Shown here piece after piece: positions 1 to 7,359 of a stretch of DNA of 64,000 nt. The position numbers and the translations under genes are program-made. Below the pieces are notes generated by a model. The model worked only from the letters and a program-made list of their open reading frames with translations, did no database searches and had not been told where the DNA came from. Positions within the stretch are counted from its first letter, which is position 1, and every line of letters starts with the position of its first letter. The stretch is from DATJFH01 sp035495815 (lineage in GTDB: Bacteria; Acidobacteriota; Terriglobia; Bryobacterales; Bryobacteraceae), in NCBI GenBank assembly GCA_035495815.1, contig DATJFH010000092.1:6855-70854 (forward strand), given 5' to 3'.

Positions 1-235
1 TCTTCTCGGCATGCAGTGCGGAGTAGTACAGGACCGCGCCCAACTCGGATTCGCCGGTTCCCTTGGCCAGCACCCCGAGCTGCTTCTCCGCCCGGTCGTA
101 CTGGCCGGAGAAGCAGAGCAGCTCGAACAGGAAGGTGCGCTGAGCGGCGTCCAGAGGACGGTCGCGGAGATAGGCCGAGAGCGCCTTTTCCGCTTCGCGC
201 ACCTGGCCTGCGTCGAAGAGTTGTTTCGCGGTCAT
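1..235 (-). CDS. tagJ: T6SS accessory protein TagJ/ImpE (partial, N-terminal 78 residues)
   Basis: The gene runs off the left edge, so only the N-terminus is visible. The start is the ATG whose complement lies at 233-235. The peptide begins MTAKQLFDAGQVREAEKALS and continues with an RTFLFELLCFSGQYDRAEKQL stretch, a helical repeat pattern I recognise from the ImpE/SciE/TagJ family. TagJ binds TssB of the contractile sheath and is thought to help sheath handling in some T6SS. It starts 10 bp after the hcp stop on the same strand, so it belongs to the tssB-tssC-hcp transcript. The family call rests on recalled sequence similarity and on the T6SS context. Confidence 0.8.
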   Translation of the reverse strand, partial: MTAKQLFDAGQVREAEKALSAYLRDRPLDAAQRTFLFELLCFSGQYDRAEKQLGVLAKGTGESELGAVLYYSALHAEK

Positions 236-245
236 TCCGCCTTTT

Positions 246-728
246 TTAGAACGGAACCAGCTTCGACATATCGAAGCCCTTCTTGAGGAAGGCGGTGAGG
301 TTGCCGTCGGCGTCTTCGGGGTTGTATTCGACGGTGACCTTCTCGAAGGCGAAAGACACCGACTCCACCGGATTCTCATTCGAGCCGGAAAGCTGGATGC
401 TGGTAATCATGGCATCCTCCAGCTCGATCTTGAAATAGTCCTCCTGCTTCTTGCCGATCGGCTTGTCGTAGGAGATGGTTACCTTGTTCATCGGCGTCCC
501 CGACACGCAATTGGCGAACAGCACGGGCGACGTCTTGTCAAGCACCTTCATGATGGTGACATTTGAAACATCGGCCCGGCCGGCCTTCGATTCCTGCCCG
601 GACGAACCCGCTTGATAGGTGGACGTCATGCTGGCGCCGAAGCTGAAAGACAGGATGTCGATCGCATTCGTCCGGCTCTGGCTGGGCCCGTCCACTCCAT
701 CGATGATCAGATACGCATTTACCGCCAT
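246..728 (-). CDS. hcp: T6SS tube protein Hcp
   Basis: The 160-residue product matches the usual Hcp length. It opens MAVNAYLIIDGVDGPSQ and has the Hcp pattern of a small beta-barrel: a DILSFSFGAS strand, a VTIMKVLDKTSPVLF segment, an ISYDKP strand and the closing ESVSFAFEKVTVEY strand. Hcp forms hexameric rings that stack into the inner tube expelled by sheath contraction, and small effectors can travel inside it. A GAGGAG ribosome-binding site sits just before the ATG. It lies 57 bp downstream of tssC and 10 bp upstream of tagJ. That 57-bp gap is relatively AT-rich and holds a weak GAAATT/AATTTC inverted repeat, which might tune hcp expression. Confidence 0.95.
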   Translation of the reverse strand: MAVNAYLIIDGVDGPSQSRTNAIDILSFSFGASMTSTYQAGSSGQESKAGRADVSNVTIMKVLDKTSPVLFANCVSGTPMNKVTISYDKPIGKKQEDYFKIELEDAMITSIQLSGSNENPVESVSFAFEKVTVEYNPEDADGNLTAFLKKGFDMSKLVPF

Positions 729-785
729 TGGTCTCCTCTTTCGCTCATGAAATTTTGAACTACACCAATTTCGGGAATATGAAAA

Positions 786-2276
786 TTACCTGCCGGCGGG
801 CGCCGGCAGTTCCGCCACAAGGCGCAACGACACGGTCAATTCGTCGAGCTGGAAGTGCGGGCGCAGGAAGGCGACCGCGCGATAGACGCCCGGCTTGCCG
901 GGCACCTCGGAAACGTCGATGCGCGCCTCCCGCAGCGGAGCGCGGGCCTTCATCTCCGCCGAGGCGAGATCGTCCGGCGCCACGTAATTGGAGATCCAGC
1001 GGTTGAGGAAGATGGACGCTTCCTCGCGGGACATGAAGCTGCCGATCTTGTCGCGCATCATCGCCTTCAGATAGTGCGCGAACCGCGAACAGGCCATCAG
1101 GTAAGGCAGCTGTGTGGAGAGCCGCGAGTTGGCGTTGGCCGCATCCGAATCATAGATCTTCGGCTTCTGGCAGCTTTGCGCGCTGAAGAAAGCGGCGTAG
1201 TCGGTCCCTTTGCAGTGCACCAGCGGAACGAAGCCGAGGTCGGCCAATTCCTTCTCCCGGCGGTCCGTGATCGGCGCCTCGGTGGGGCACTTCATGGCCA
1301 CATCGCCTTCATCGGTGTAGAAGTTATGGACGGGCAGTCCTTCCACCAGTCCGCCGCCCTCCACGCCGCGCATGGCGACGCACATGCCGTATTTCGAGAA
1401 CGAATTCGTGAGCCGCGTCCCGAGAGAGTAGGCGGCGTTCATCCACAGATACTTGGAGTGGTCGGTGCCGTCGACGTGCTCTTCGTAGGCGAAGCCCTCG
1501 ACGGGTTTGGTGTCCTTGCCGTAGGGCAGGCGGCCCAGCGTCCGCGGCAGGCAGAGGCCGACGTAGCGCGAATCTTCGCTCTGGCGGAAGCTCTTCCACT
1601 TGGCGTACTCGGTGGTGTCGAAGATCTTGGCCAGGTCCCGCGGGGCGTCCAGGCTGGTGTAGCTCGGGAGGTTGAACAGATCGGGAGCGGCGGCGGTCAG
1701 GAAAGGGGCGTGGGCCGAGGCGGCCACGTTCGAAACACGCTCCAGCAGCTCGATATCCTCGGGATGCTTGCCGAATTCGTAGTCGCCGATGAGGGCGCCG
1801 AAAGGCGCGCCGCCGAAGACGCCGAACTCCTCCTCGTACACCTTCTTGAAAAGCGCGCTCTGGTCGAATTCCGGGGCCCGCTGCAGGTCCTTGAGCAGCT
1901 CCTTCTTGCTGCAGTTCATGACCTTGATCTTGAGCATGGTCCCGGTCTCGCTCTGGTCCATCAGGTGCTTCAGACCACGCCAGGAGCCTTCCAGCTTTTG
2001 AAACGAGGGATGATGGAGGATCTCGTTCAACTGGATGGAGAGCAGGTGATCGATCTGCGCGATGCGGGCGTTGATCATCATCTCCGCATCGCGGGCGATG
2101 GTCATCGACCCTTCGAGGAACTGCGCCACGAACTCCTTGATCAGGTCGCGGCCGCGTTCTTTGGCGGCGATGTCCGACCCGAAGCGCCCTTCCTGGACGA
2201 TCTGATCGAGCAGCCCGGCTTCCTGGGTCTGTCCGGCGCCGGAGGCGGGAAGACCCGCGGCTTGGGGATCAGCCAT
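786..2276 (-). CDS. tssC: T6SS contractile sheath large subunit TssC (VipB)
   Basis: The 496-residue protein has the typical TssC length and landmarks: an N-terminal helical part (FVAQFLEGSMTIARDAEMM, then ARIAQIDHLLSIQLNEILHH), the GSWRGLKHL segment, the FGALIGDYEF motif, and a C-terminal FLNRWISNYV region. TssC pairs with TssB to build the cytoplasmic contractile sheath around the Hcp tube. The ATG overlaps the end of tssB by 8 bp, a sign of translational coupling and fixed stoichiometry. The C-terminus ends with the PHFQLDELTVSLRLVAELP strand typical of the family. No missing segment is apparent. Confidence 0.96.
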   Translation of the reverse strand: MADPQAAGLPASGAGQTQEAGLLDQIVQEGRFGSDIAAKERGRDLIKEFVAQFLEGSMTIARDAEMMINARIAQIDHLLSIQLNEILHHPSFQKLEGSWRGLKHLMDQSETGTMLKIKVMNCSKKELLKDLQRAPEFDQSALFKKVYEEEFGVFGGAPFGALIGDYEFGKHPEDIELLERVSNVAASAHAPFLTAAAPDLFNLPSYTSLDAPRDLAKIFDTTEYAKWKSFRQSEDSRYVGLCLPRTLGRLPYGKDTKPVEGFAYEEHVDGTDHSKYLWMNAAYSLGTRLTNSFSKYGMCVAMRGVEGGGLVEGLPVHNFYTDEGDVAMKCPTEAPITDRREKELADLGFVPLVHCKGTDYAAFFSAQSCQKPKIYDSDAANANSRLSTQLPYLMACSRFAHYLKAMMRDKIGSFMSREEASIFLNRWISNYVAPDDLASAEMKARAPLREARIDVSEVPGKPGVYRAVAFLRPHFQLDELTVSLRLVAELPAPAGR

Positions 2277-2790
2277 TGGACTCCTCCTTCTTTCCCATTT
2301 CGCCCTTGATCTTCTCCAGCTTCTCGGTGTTGCCCACGGCTTCGAGCAGCAGTTCTTCCAGCTTGTCGTTGCCCTGCAGGCTGCCGCGCAGGTCGGAGAG
2401 GCGGGTGCGAAGGTCGAGCAACTCCTTGAGCGGCTTCACCTGGCGGGCCACGTTTTCGGGCTCAAAATCCTCCATGCTCCTGAAGTGCAGATCGACCTTG
2501 AGATTGGCGGCGTCGGGTTCTTCACTGAGCTTGTTTTCCACGGCGAAGCTAAGGTGAGGCTTCATGCCCTCGAGCACGGAGTCGAAGTTGTCGGGATTGA
2601 CTTCCACGAACTTCCTTTCCTTGAGCTTGGGGAGGGGCTGTTCAGGCTGCCCGGTAAAATCGCCCAGAACACCGACGACGAACGGCAGTTCCTTCAATTC
2701 GATGGCGCCGCCGACTTCGACATCGTATGTAATATGGACGCGCGGGGAACGGACGCGATCCAGTTTGTGTTGTGTGCTTTCTCTTGCCAT
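2269..2790 (-). CDS. tssB: T6SS contractile sheath small subunit TssB (VipA)
   Basis: This is a 173-residue protein of normal TssB size, and the first gene of its operon. Visible family features are the VHITYDVEVGGAIELKELPF start of the conserved core, FVVGVLGDFTGQP, the RKFVEVNPDNFDSVL segment and the LDLRTRLSDLRGSLQGNDKLE helix near the C-terminus. TssB and TssC form the protomer of the sheath. An AGAGGAG ribosome-binding site precedes the ATG. A strong promoter lies 56-84 bp upstream. The downstream order tssB-tssC-hcp-tagJ is seen in other T6SS clusters. Confidence 0.95.
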   Translation of the reverse strand: MARESTQHKLDRVRSPRVHITYDVEVGGAIELKELPFVVGVLGDFTGQPEQPLPKLKERKFVEVNPDNFDSVLEGMKPHLSFAVENKLSEEPDAANLKVDLHFRSMEDFEPENVARQVKPLKELLDLRTRLSDLRGSLQGNDKLEELLLEAVGNTEKLEKIKGEMGKKEESNG

Positions 2791-2845
2791 GCGGGGTCTC
2801 CTCTGGCCGCTGAGGGCGCAATTCCAGAACTACAAGCGAAAGACT

Positions 2846-2874
2846 ACTATAAGTCGGGGACCGTGTTCCGTCAA
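2846..2874 (-). promoter_or_regulatory. Sigma70-like promoter of the tssB operon
   Basis: Read on the minus strand there is TTGACG (complement of 2869-2874), a 17-bp spacer and TATAGT (complement of 2846-2851). Both hexamers match the sigma70 consensus in five of six positions. Initiation would fall near 2839, giving a leader of about 50 nt that includes the tssB ribosome-binding site. It is back to back with a weaker plus-strand promoter for the gene at 2975. No mapping data are available. Confidence 0.6.
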
Positions 2875-2903
2875 GGGGCGCCTCGAGCGAATACGGAAAT
2901 GAC

Positions 2904-2933
2904 TTGCCCGTGGGCCGGGATGACACGCATAAT
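2904..2933 (+). promoter_or_regulatory. Possible promoter for the gene at 2975
   Basis: TTGCCC at 2904-2909 and CATAAT at 2928-2933 are separated by 18 bp. The -10 box matches five of six consensus positions and the -35 box four. Initiation near 2940 would leave a short leader with an AAGAGG ribosome-binding site before the GTG at 2975. It diverges from the tssB promoter, so the two could share control. Confidence 0.35.
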
Positions 2934-2974
2934 GTCTTTGCGGCATCCGAATCCCATATGACAAGAGGCAGACG

Positions 2975-3544
2975 GTGACCATAGCCGACGTTCTCACGCG
3001 GGCCGAAGCGCATACGCTGAAGGCGGATGACATCCTTCAAATCCTTTACAACAGCCAGGGCAATGCCGGGGCGGGCTTCGCCAAAAGCCACGTGCTCGAG
3101 CATACTTTTGGAACGGCGCGAGACGACCAGTATGCTTTCCGCGCCCGGCACTCCGAATTTACGTCGGCCCCGGAGATGGCGGAAGTAATCGCCATCCTGC
3201 TGCAAACCGGGTACGGAATCTACGCGCTGAAACAGCTGAGCACGGCGGCGACCAAGGTGGTGGAAATCATCACGCGCGGCGGCGAGGGGCTCCCGGTTTA
3301 TTCACGGGAAGACAACAGCCAGGGCATCACCCACGGCAGCGGCGAAACGGCGGACCTGTTCGCGGAGCGGAGCGTCGTCAAAGCGAAAACCGTGGTGATC
3401 ATCCTCCACGACAAGGGCGGCGACCTGCACGTGCAGTCCTGCTACCCGCGGGCAGACGATCCCACCGGCGGCAAGGAGGCCATAGTGAACAACAAGCACA
3501 AGAATACGATTCTGGCGACGAAGGTATTCACCAGCGGCGTTTAG
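2975..3544 (+). CDS. Putative RNase A-like (BECR-fold) toxin, possible T6SS effector
   Basis: A 189-residue soluble protein with no signal peptide or membrane segment; GTG start with AAGAGG seven bases upstream. It is not a family I can name with certainty. The layout resembles the bacterial RNase A-like toxin domain found at CdiA C-termini. It has an N-terminal His pair in AKSHVLEHT (H39, H43), an RARHSEFTS segment near residue 60, a long helix, and a closing strand pair VVIILHDKGGDLHVQSCYP (residues 139-158) like the usual VVLR...YxxTxYP ending. It is divergent from tssB, which fits a T6SS cargo. No small immunity-like gene is obvious next to it: the next gene is an amidohydrolase. An alternative is an unrelated conserved hypothetical protein. 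Confidence 0.4.
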   Translation: MTIADVLTRAEAHTLKADDILQILYNSQGNAGAGFAKSHVLEHTFGTARDDQYAFRARHSEFTSAPEMAEVIAILLQTGYGIYALKQLSTAATKVVEIITRGGEGLPVYSREDNSQGITHGSGETADLFAERSVVKAKTVVIILHDKGGDLHVQSCYPRADDPTGGKEAIVNNKHKNTILATKVFTSGV

Positions 3545-3568
3545 CCGCCGGACGGAGCTGGAGGGGCG

Positions 3569-4402
3569 TTGCTGATTCTCGATACGCACGCGCATATCTA
3601 TTCGGAGGACGAGAAGAGGTATCCGCCGGTCCCCAAGCCGCTGCGTCCTCCCGGAAACACCGGTTCGCTCGCCAGCCTCGAGCGGTCCCTCAAAGCCAAT
3701 GGCGTGGCCGGCGCGTGTATCGTCCAGGCGACCACGTTCTACCGCTGGGACAACCGGTTCATTTGCGACACGGCGGCGCGTACACGGCGCTGGACGGCGG
3801 CGGTCTGCACGCTCGAGCCGGATGATCCGCATTCGCCGGGCCTCATCAAGCACTTCGTCCAGAAGTACGGGATCCGGGCCTTGCGCAGCTATCCGGCGAA
3901 AGACGGCAAGCTCGACAACCCCGCGGTCGCCGCCCTGTGGAAGGCGTGCGGCGAATCCGGCATTGCCGTCAATGTGCTTTGCAATCGCGACAACGCCGAT
4001 GCGCTGGCGCGCATGCTGGAGAAATTTCCCCGGCGGCCGGTGACCATCGACCATTGCCTGAACCTCAAGGCCGGGCCCGACCACGACGCCATTCTCGCGG
4101 ATCTGCTCCGCCTGGCTAAGTACCCGAACGCGCATGCCAAGTTGAGCTACCTGGCCACCGGCAGCGCGGAGCCTTATCCGTTCCGCGACATGCACGATTC
4201 CTGCGCGCGGATTATCGGTGCGTTCACGCCCGAGCGCTGCGTCTGGGGCAGCGATTTCCCGTGCGAATTGTGGACACCCAAAGCGACCTATGCCCAGAAT
4301 CTGGCCTTGTTCGCGTCGGAATTGAAGATGGAGACGGCCGCGCGGGAGGCGATTCTGGGGAAGACGGCGCGCCGGCTCTATTTCCGGAACAAGCCGGTCT
4401 AG
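3569..4402 (+). CDS. Amidohydrolase 2 family metal-dependent hydrolase
   Basis: The 277-residue protein is a TIM-barrel hydrolase of the amidohydrolase-2 (TIM-barrel fold, LigI/ACMSD-like) type. It opens with ILDTHAHIY, the metal-binding HxH motif; VTIDHCLNLKAGPDH supplies a central His and CVWGSDFP the C-terminal Asp. The substrate cannot be told; relatives hydrolyse lactones or decarboxylate small acids. The start is TTG at 3569 after a GGAGGGG ribosome-binding site. It lies 24 bp after the previous gene on the same strand and may be co-transcribed. Its TAG stop shares the palindrome CTAG with the stop of the convergent gene. Confidence 0.8.
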   Translation: MLILDTHAHIYSEDEKRYPPVPKPLRPPGNTGSLASLERSLKANGVAGACIVQATTFYRWDNRFICDTAARTRRWTAAVCTLEPDDPHSPGLIKHFVQKYGIRALRSYPAKDGKLDNPAVAALWKACGESGIAVNVLCNRDNADALARMLEKFPRRPVTIDHCLNLKAGPDHDAILADLLRLAKYPNAHAKLSYLATGSAEPYPFRDMHDSCARIIGAFTPERCVWGSDFPCELWTPKATYAQNLALFASELKMETAAREAILGKTARRLYFRNKPV

Positions 4403-6036
4403 TCGCGGCGCAGCGTCAGGATCCAGTCATAGGCCACGCGCAAATCCACCGGGTACTCCGGTTTTTCACGGGTCACTTCGAATGCGGTCTCCCATCGATC
4501 CGGGCCGGCGGCGGCGGGCGCGATGGAGACCAATTGACGCGCGGACAACCGATACCGCCCGGGCGGCGGCGTGAGCTTCACCTGGCCGCCTTCCCGTGAA
4601 TAGACCAGGTAGACGGATCCGGCCTTACCGAGCGCGAAATTGGTCCGGTACGGAACATTGTCCACCACCTCCGGGCGCGGGTCGACAATCCCGTTCGCCG
4701 GCTCCATTTCCCAGAAAGGCAGCGAAGTCATCGTCCCGGCGAGCGTCTTCAGATACCCCGGAACGCGGCTGCGGCGCATCGCGGGCAACGGATCGCCCAG
4801 CTCGTAAGTAGCCGCGCTGCCCCACATGGCGTAGGCTCCGGCCGCCGCGGCCGTCCAGAAGGTCTGGCGCATCGAATGGGCGCTTTGGGAGTTCCAGGGG
4901 TGCGTTCCTTCCATCTCGTAACCCGGCTCCTCATTGATCACCGGAACTCCGAACCGCCTGAGCCCGATGAGCAGTTCATTGTGCCTGGCGAAGGCGCGGG
5001 CGTTATAGACCGGATCGTTCGGTTCGGCGGCCTGATCGTCCAGTCCGGCAGCCGCGCCGAGCGCGCCCACCTGCATCTGGCGAAGCTGGAAGGCGGCCCA
5101 GCGGAACGGCCAGTCGAGCAGCAGCGAGAAGAAGCCGGGATTCCGCGCGACCCGCGTCTCCATGGGATTGTGGACGGCCACCGGAACACCGAACACGGCC
5201 GCCGATTTCAGAACCGTGCCCATACGGTTGGCCCAGGCGTGCGACGAAAGATCGTAGGAGGGTGAGACCTTGCCGGTCGATTTCTGCTCCACCTCATTCG
5301 CCAGCACCGGCGCCAGATTGGCGTAGGCTCCCCAGCGCGCCATTCCATAGCGGATGAACTGCTCGTCCTGCTCCGGCGTCAGCCGGCGCTGGTGGAGATC
5401 GTTGAAGTAGTAGAAATAGGGCGAGGCGAGAATGCCGGCGGTCCGCAAGGCGTCGATGAAACGGTCGACGGCCTGAAAGCGGGCCAAATTGTAGCTCCAC
5501 AGGTCGGGTCCGTACAACTCGGGGAACTGGCCGTTGATTCCGCCGATCATGAACAGCACGCGATTGATGCGATGGCTGTTCAAAAACGAGAGGACGCCGG
5601 GCCAGACCTGCGGATCGGCGAACTGGCAGGAAAGGCGGGCACTGACCAGGAAGGGCCGCGTCCCGTCGGCGTGGATGAAGTGGAGCCCGTCCGCGCGAAG
5701 CGGACCGTGCAGGTAGGGCAGGGGCGGCTTGTCCGCGATCACCGCCCCGGAACGGCCGTTCAGCGCCGGATCGCTGGAGCGGGTCGAGTAGCTCCAGCGG
5801 CCGGTCTCGAGCGGCATGAAGCGGATCCGCCAGGTCTGATCGCCGTCGAAAAATCCTTCCGTCCCGATGCTGCGCCCGCTTTGGTGTGTGAAGACGGCGG
5901 AGATCCGCGCGTCCCGGAAAGGATTGGCATACCGGCCGCCGCGAAAGGTGAGCTCGACGGTGTCCCATCGCGCGGCATGCACGTCCTCAGCGTGGACCAG
6001 GGACAGAGGCAGGAGTGCGAGCCAGAACAATCGCAA
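4399..6036 (-). CDS. Secreted DUF5060/DUF4038-type glycoside hydrolase-like protein
   Basis: 545 residues from a TTG at 6034-6036, preceded by AGGAG that overlaps the upstream stop codon. The first 16 residues (MRLFWLALLPLSLVHA) form a clear signal peptide, which supports this start although the frame stays open to 7224. Residues about 20-90 look like a DUF5060 beta-sandwich. About 100-470 resemble the TIM barrel of DUF4038/GH140-like enzymes, with PVINEEPGYEME near residue 370 offering candidate catalytic glutamates. A small C-terminal beta domain follows. The likely role is breakdown of a plant or microbial polysaccharide outside the cytoplasm; the substrate is unknown. It is probably co-transcribed with the beta-lactamase-family gene. 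Confidence 0.7.
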   Translation of the reverse strand: MRLFWLALLPLSLVHAEDVHAARWDTVELTFRGGRYANPFRDARISAVFTHQSGRSIGTEGFFDGDQTWRIRFMPLETGRWSYSTRSSDPALNGRSGAVIADKPPLPYLHGPLRADGLHFIHADGTRPFLVSARLSCQFADPQVWPGVLSFLNSHRINRVLFMIGGINGQFPELYGPDLWSYNLARFQAVDRFIDALRTAGILASPYFYYFNDLHQRRLTPEQDEQFIRYGMARWGAYANLAPVLANEVEQKSTGKVSPSYDLSSHAWANRMGTVLKSAAVFGVPVAVHNPMETRVARNPGFFSLLLDWPFRWAAFQLRQMQVGALGAAAGLDDQAAEPNDPVYNARAFARHNELLIGLRRFGVPVINEEPGYEMEGTHPWNSQSAHSMRQTFWTAAAAGAYAMWGSAATYELGDPLPAMRRSRVPGYLKTLAGTMTSLPFWEMEPANGIVDPRPEVVDNVPYRTNFALGKAGSVYLVYSREGGQVKLTPPPGRYRLSARQLVSIAPAAAGPDRWETAFEVTREKPEYPVDLRVAYDWILTLRRD

Positions 6037-6044
6037 AGAAGCTC

Positions 6045-7224
6045 CTAGCGAAACGCGGCCACAACCTGGCGCAGGGTTTCCCAGATGGCGATCTGCTGAT
6101 CGATGGTAACGGCCGAAGCTTTGGCTCCTCGCGAAGCCTGGGGCCGAAGGAGGGAGGCCCGTATCGGCGGTCTCGTACTGATCGTCGCGGCCGCCCATTT
6201 TGAACGCCACCAGGTCCATGGAGGGAACGATGTAGAGGCAGTGTCCGCCGGCTCCGGGTTTCCAATAGGCGTCGCGGGGCGCGTCCGGAATCTGGCCGTC
6301 CGTGTTGACGTGGAATTGCAGGCTGTAGGGATAGTGCGGGTTGAAGGGAGAAGTGCGGCCGCAGGCCTCGACGAAATCCGCGCTGAGAATCCGCCTCTCT
6401 CCCCACATGCCGCCGCGGCACAGCAGGTAGCCGAAGCGCAGAAGATCGGTGGGACGCAGGCAGATCCCGCCTCCGCCGGGCGTATGCTTCAGCGGACGAT
6501 TCTTGTGGCCGTAGGCCCAGGCGGACCAGCCGAGCGGCCCGGCCAGACGTGCGCGTACAAAATCGGAAAGCTCCATGCCGGACACGGTGCGGATGACGAT
6601 CGAAGCCAGGTGCGGGGAGGTAGTGGCGTAGGAGTACCCGCCCCCGGGGTCGCGCCAGAGCGGAACGGTGAAGGCGGCTTCATCGAGGAGAGCTTTCCAC
6701 CCGTCGGGTCCGGGGGGGTCGAGAGTCACGGGATTGCCGGAGACGTAACCCGGATGGTTGCCGAGCAAGCCGGCCGACATGGCCAGCAAATGGCCGAGCT
6801 TGATACCGGCGCGGCGGGGGTCGCTCAACGGGAAGGCCTCGGGAGGGAGATAGTCCGGCGTGCAGACCTTCTGGTCCAGCCCGCCGGGGAAGCGCTTGGG
6901 CTGTTCCTGAATCAGAATACCGGCGGCGATGGAAGTTACGGCCTTGCCGACAGAGGCCAGATTCGGCGTCGCCTCACGGGCTCCGAGTCCGAAGTAGCGT
7001 TCATAAACCAGCCATCCGCGGTGGACGGCGAGCAGTCCGCCGTGGGAAGTCGATTTCCCGATGTAGTCGAAGAGGCGGTCGAGTTGAGCCTGACGTTTGG
7101 TGTTCGCCGTCCGCCACCCGCCCCGGGAATCGGGTTCGGGAAAGTATGGCGACGGCTTGGCCGCCATACGGGTCGCAGCCAAGGTGCCGGCGACGGCCGA
7201 CCTCCGGGTGATCGATTCCTTCAT
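6045..7224 (-). CDS. Beta-lactamase family serine hydrolase, C-terminus frameshifted
   Basis: A serine beta-lactamase-like (class C/esterase) protein of about 392 residues. It has a Tat-like leader (ITRRSAVAGTLAA), the SxxK nucleophile motif SVGK at residues 91-94, and a tyrosine motif around Tyr199 (YSYATTSPH). The unbroken frame runs on into the next gene, giving an apparent 941-residue fusion to 4399. The natural ending is in another frame: codons for AVTIDQQIAIWETLRQVVAA lead to a TAG at 6045-6047, and AGGAG for the next gene follows. A one-base shift between about 6105 and 6150, near a run of four G, would join the two parts. The shift may be a mutation or a sequence error. The substrate is unknown. 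Confidence 0.65.
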
Positions 7225-7359
7225 CGATACGCCAATGCTTCCAGGATCATACTACACGATGCGACGAGAGCCGCTGCGAGAGCGACCTCCCGCCGGGCGA
7301 GCGTGGCCTGGCCCGGGATACACGTCAGTATTCGAAGCCCAGGCCTGTGGGTGGGCCCT

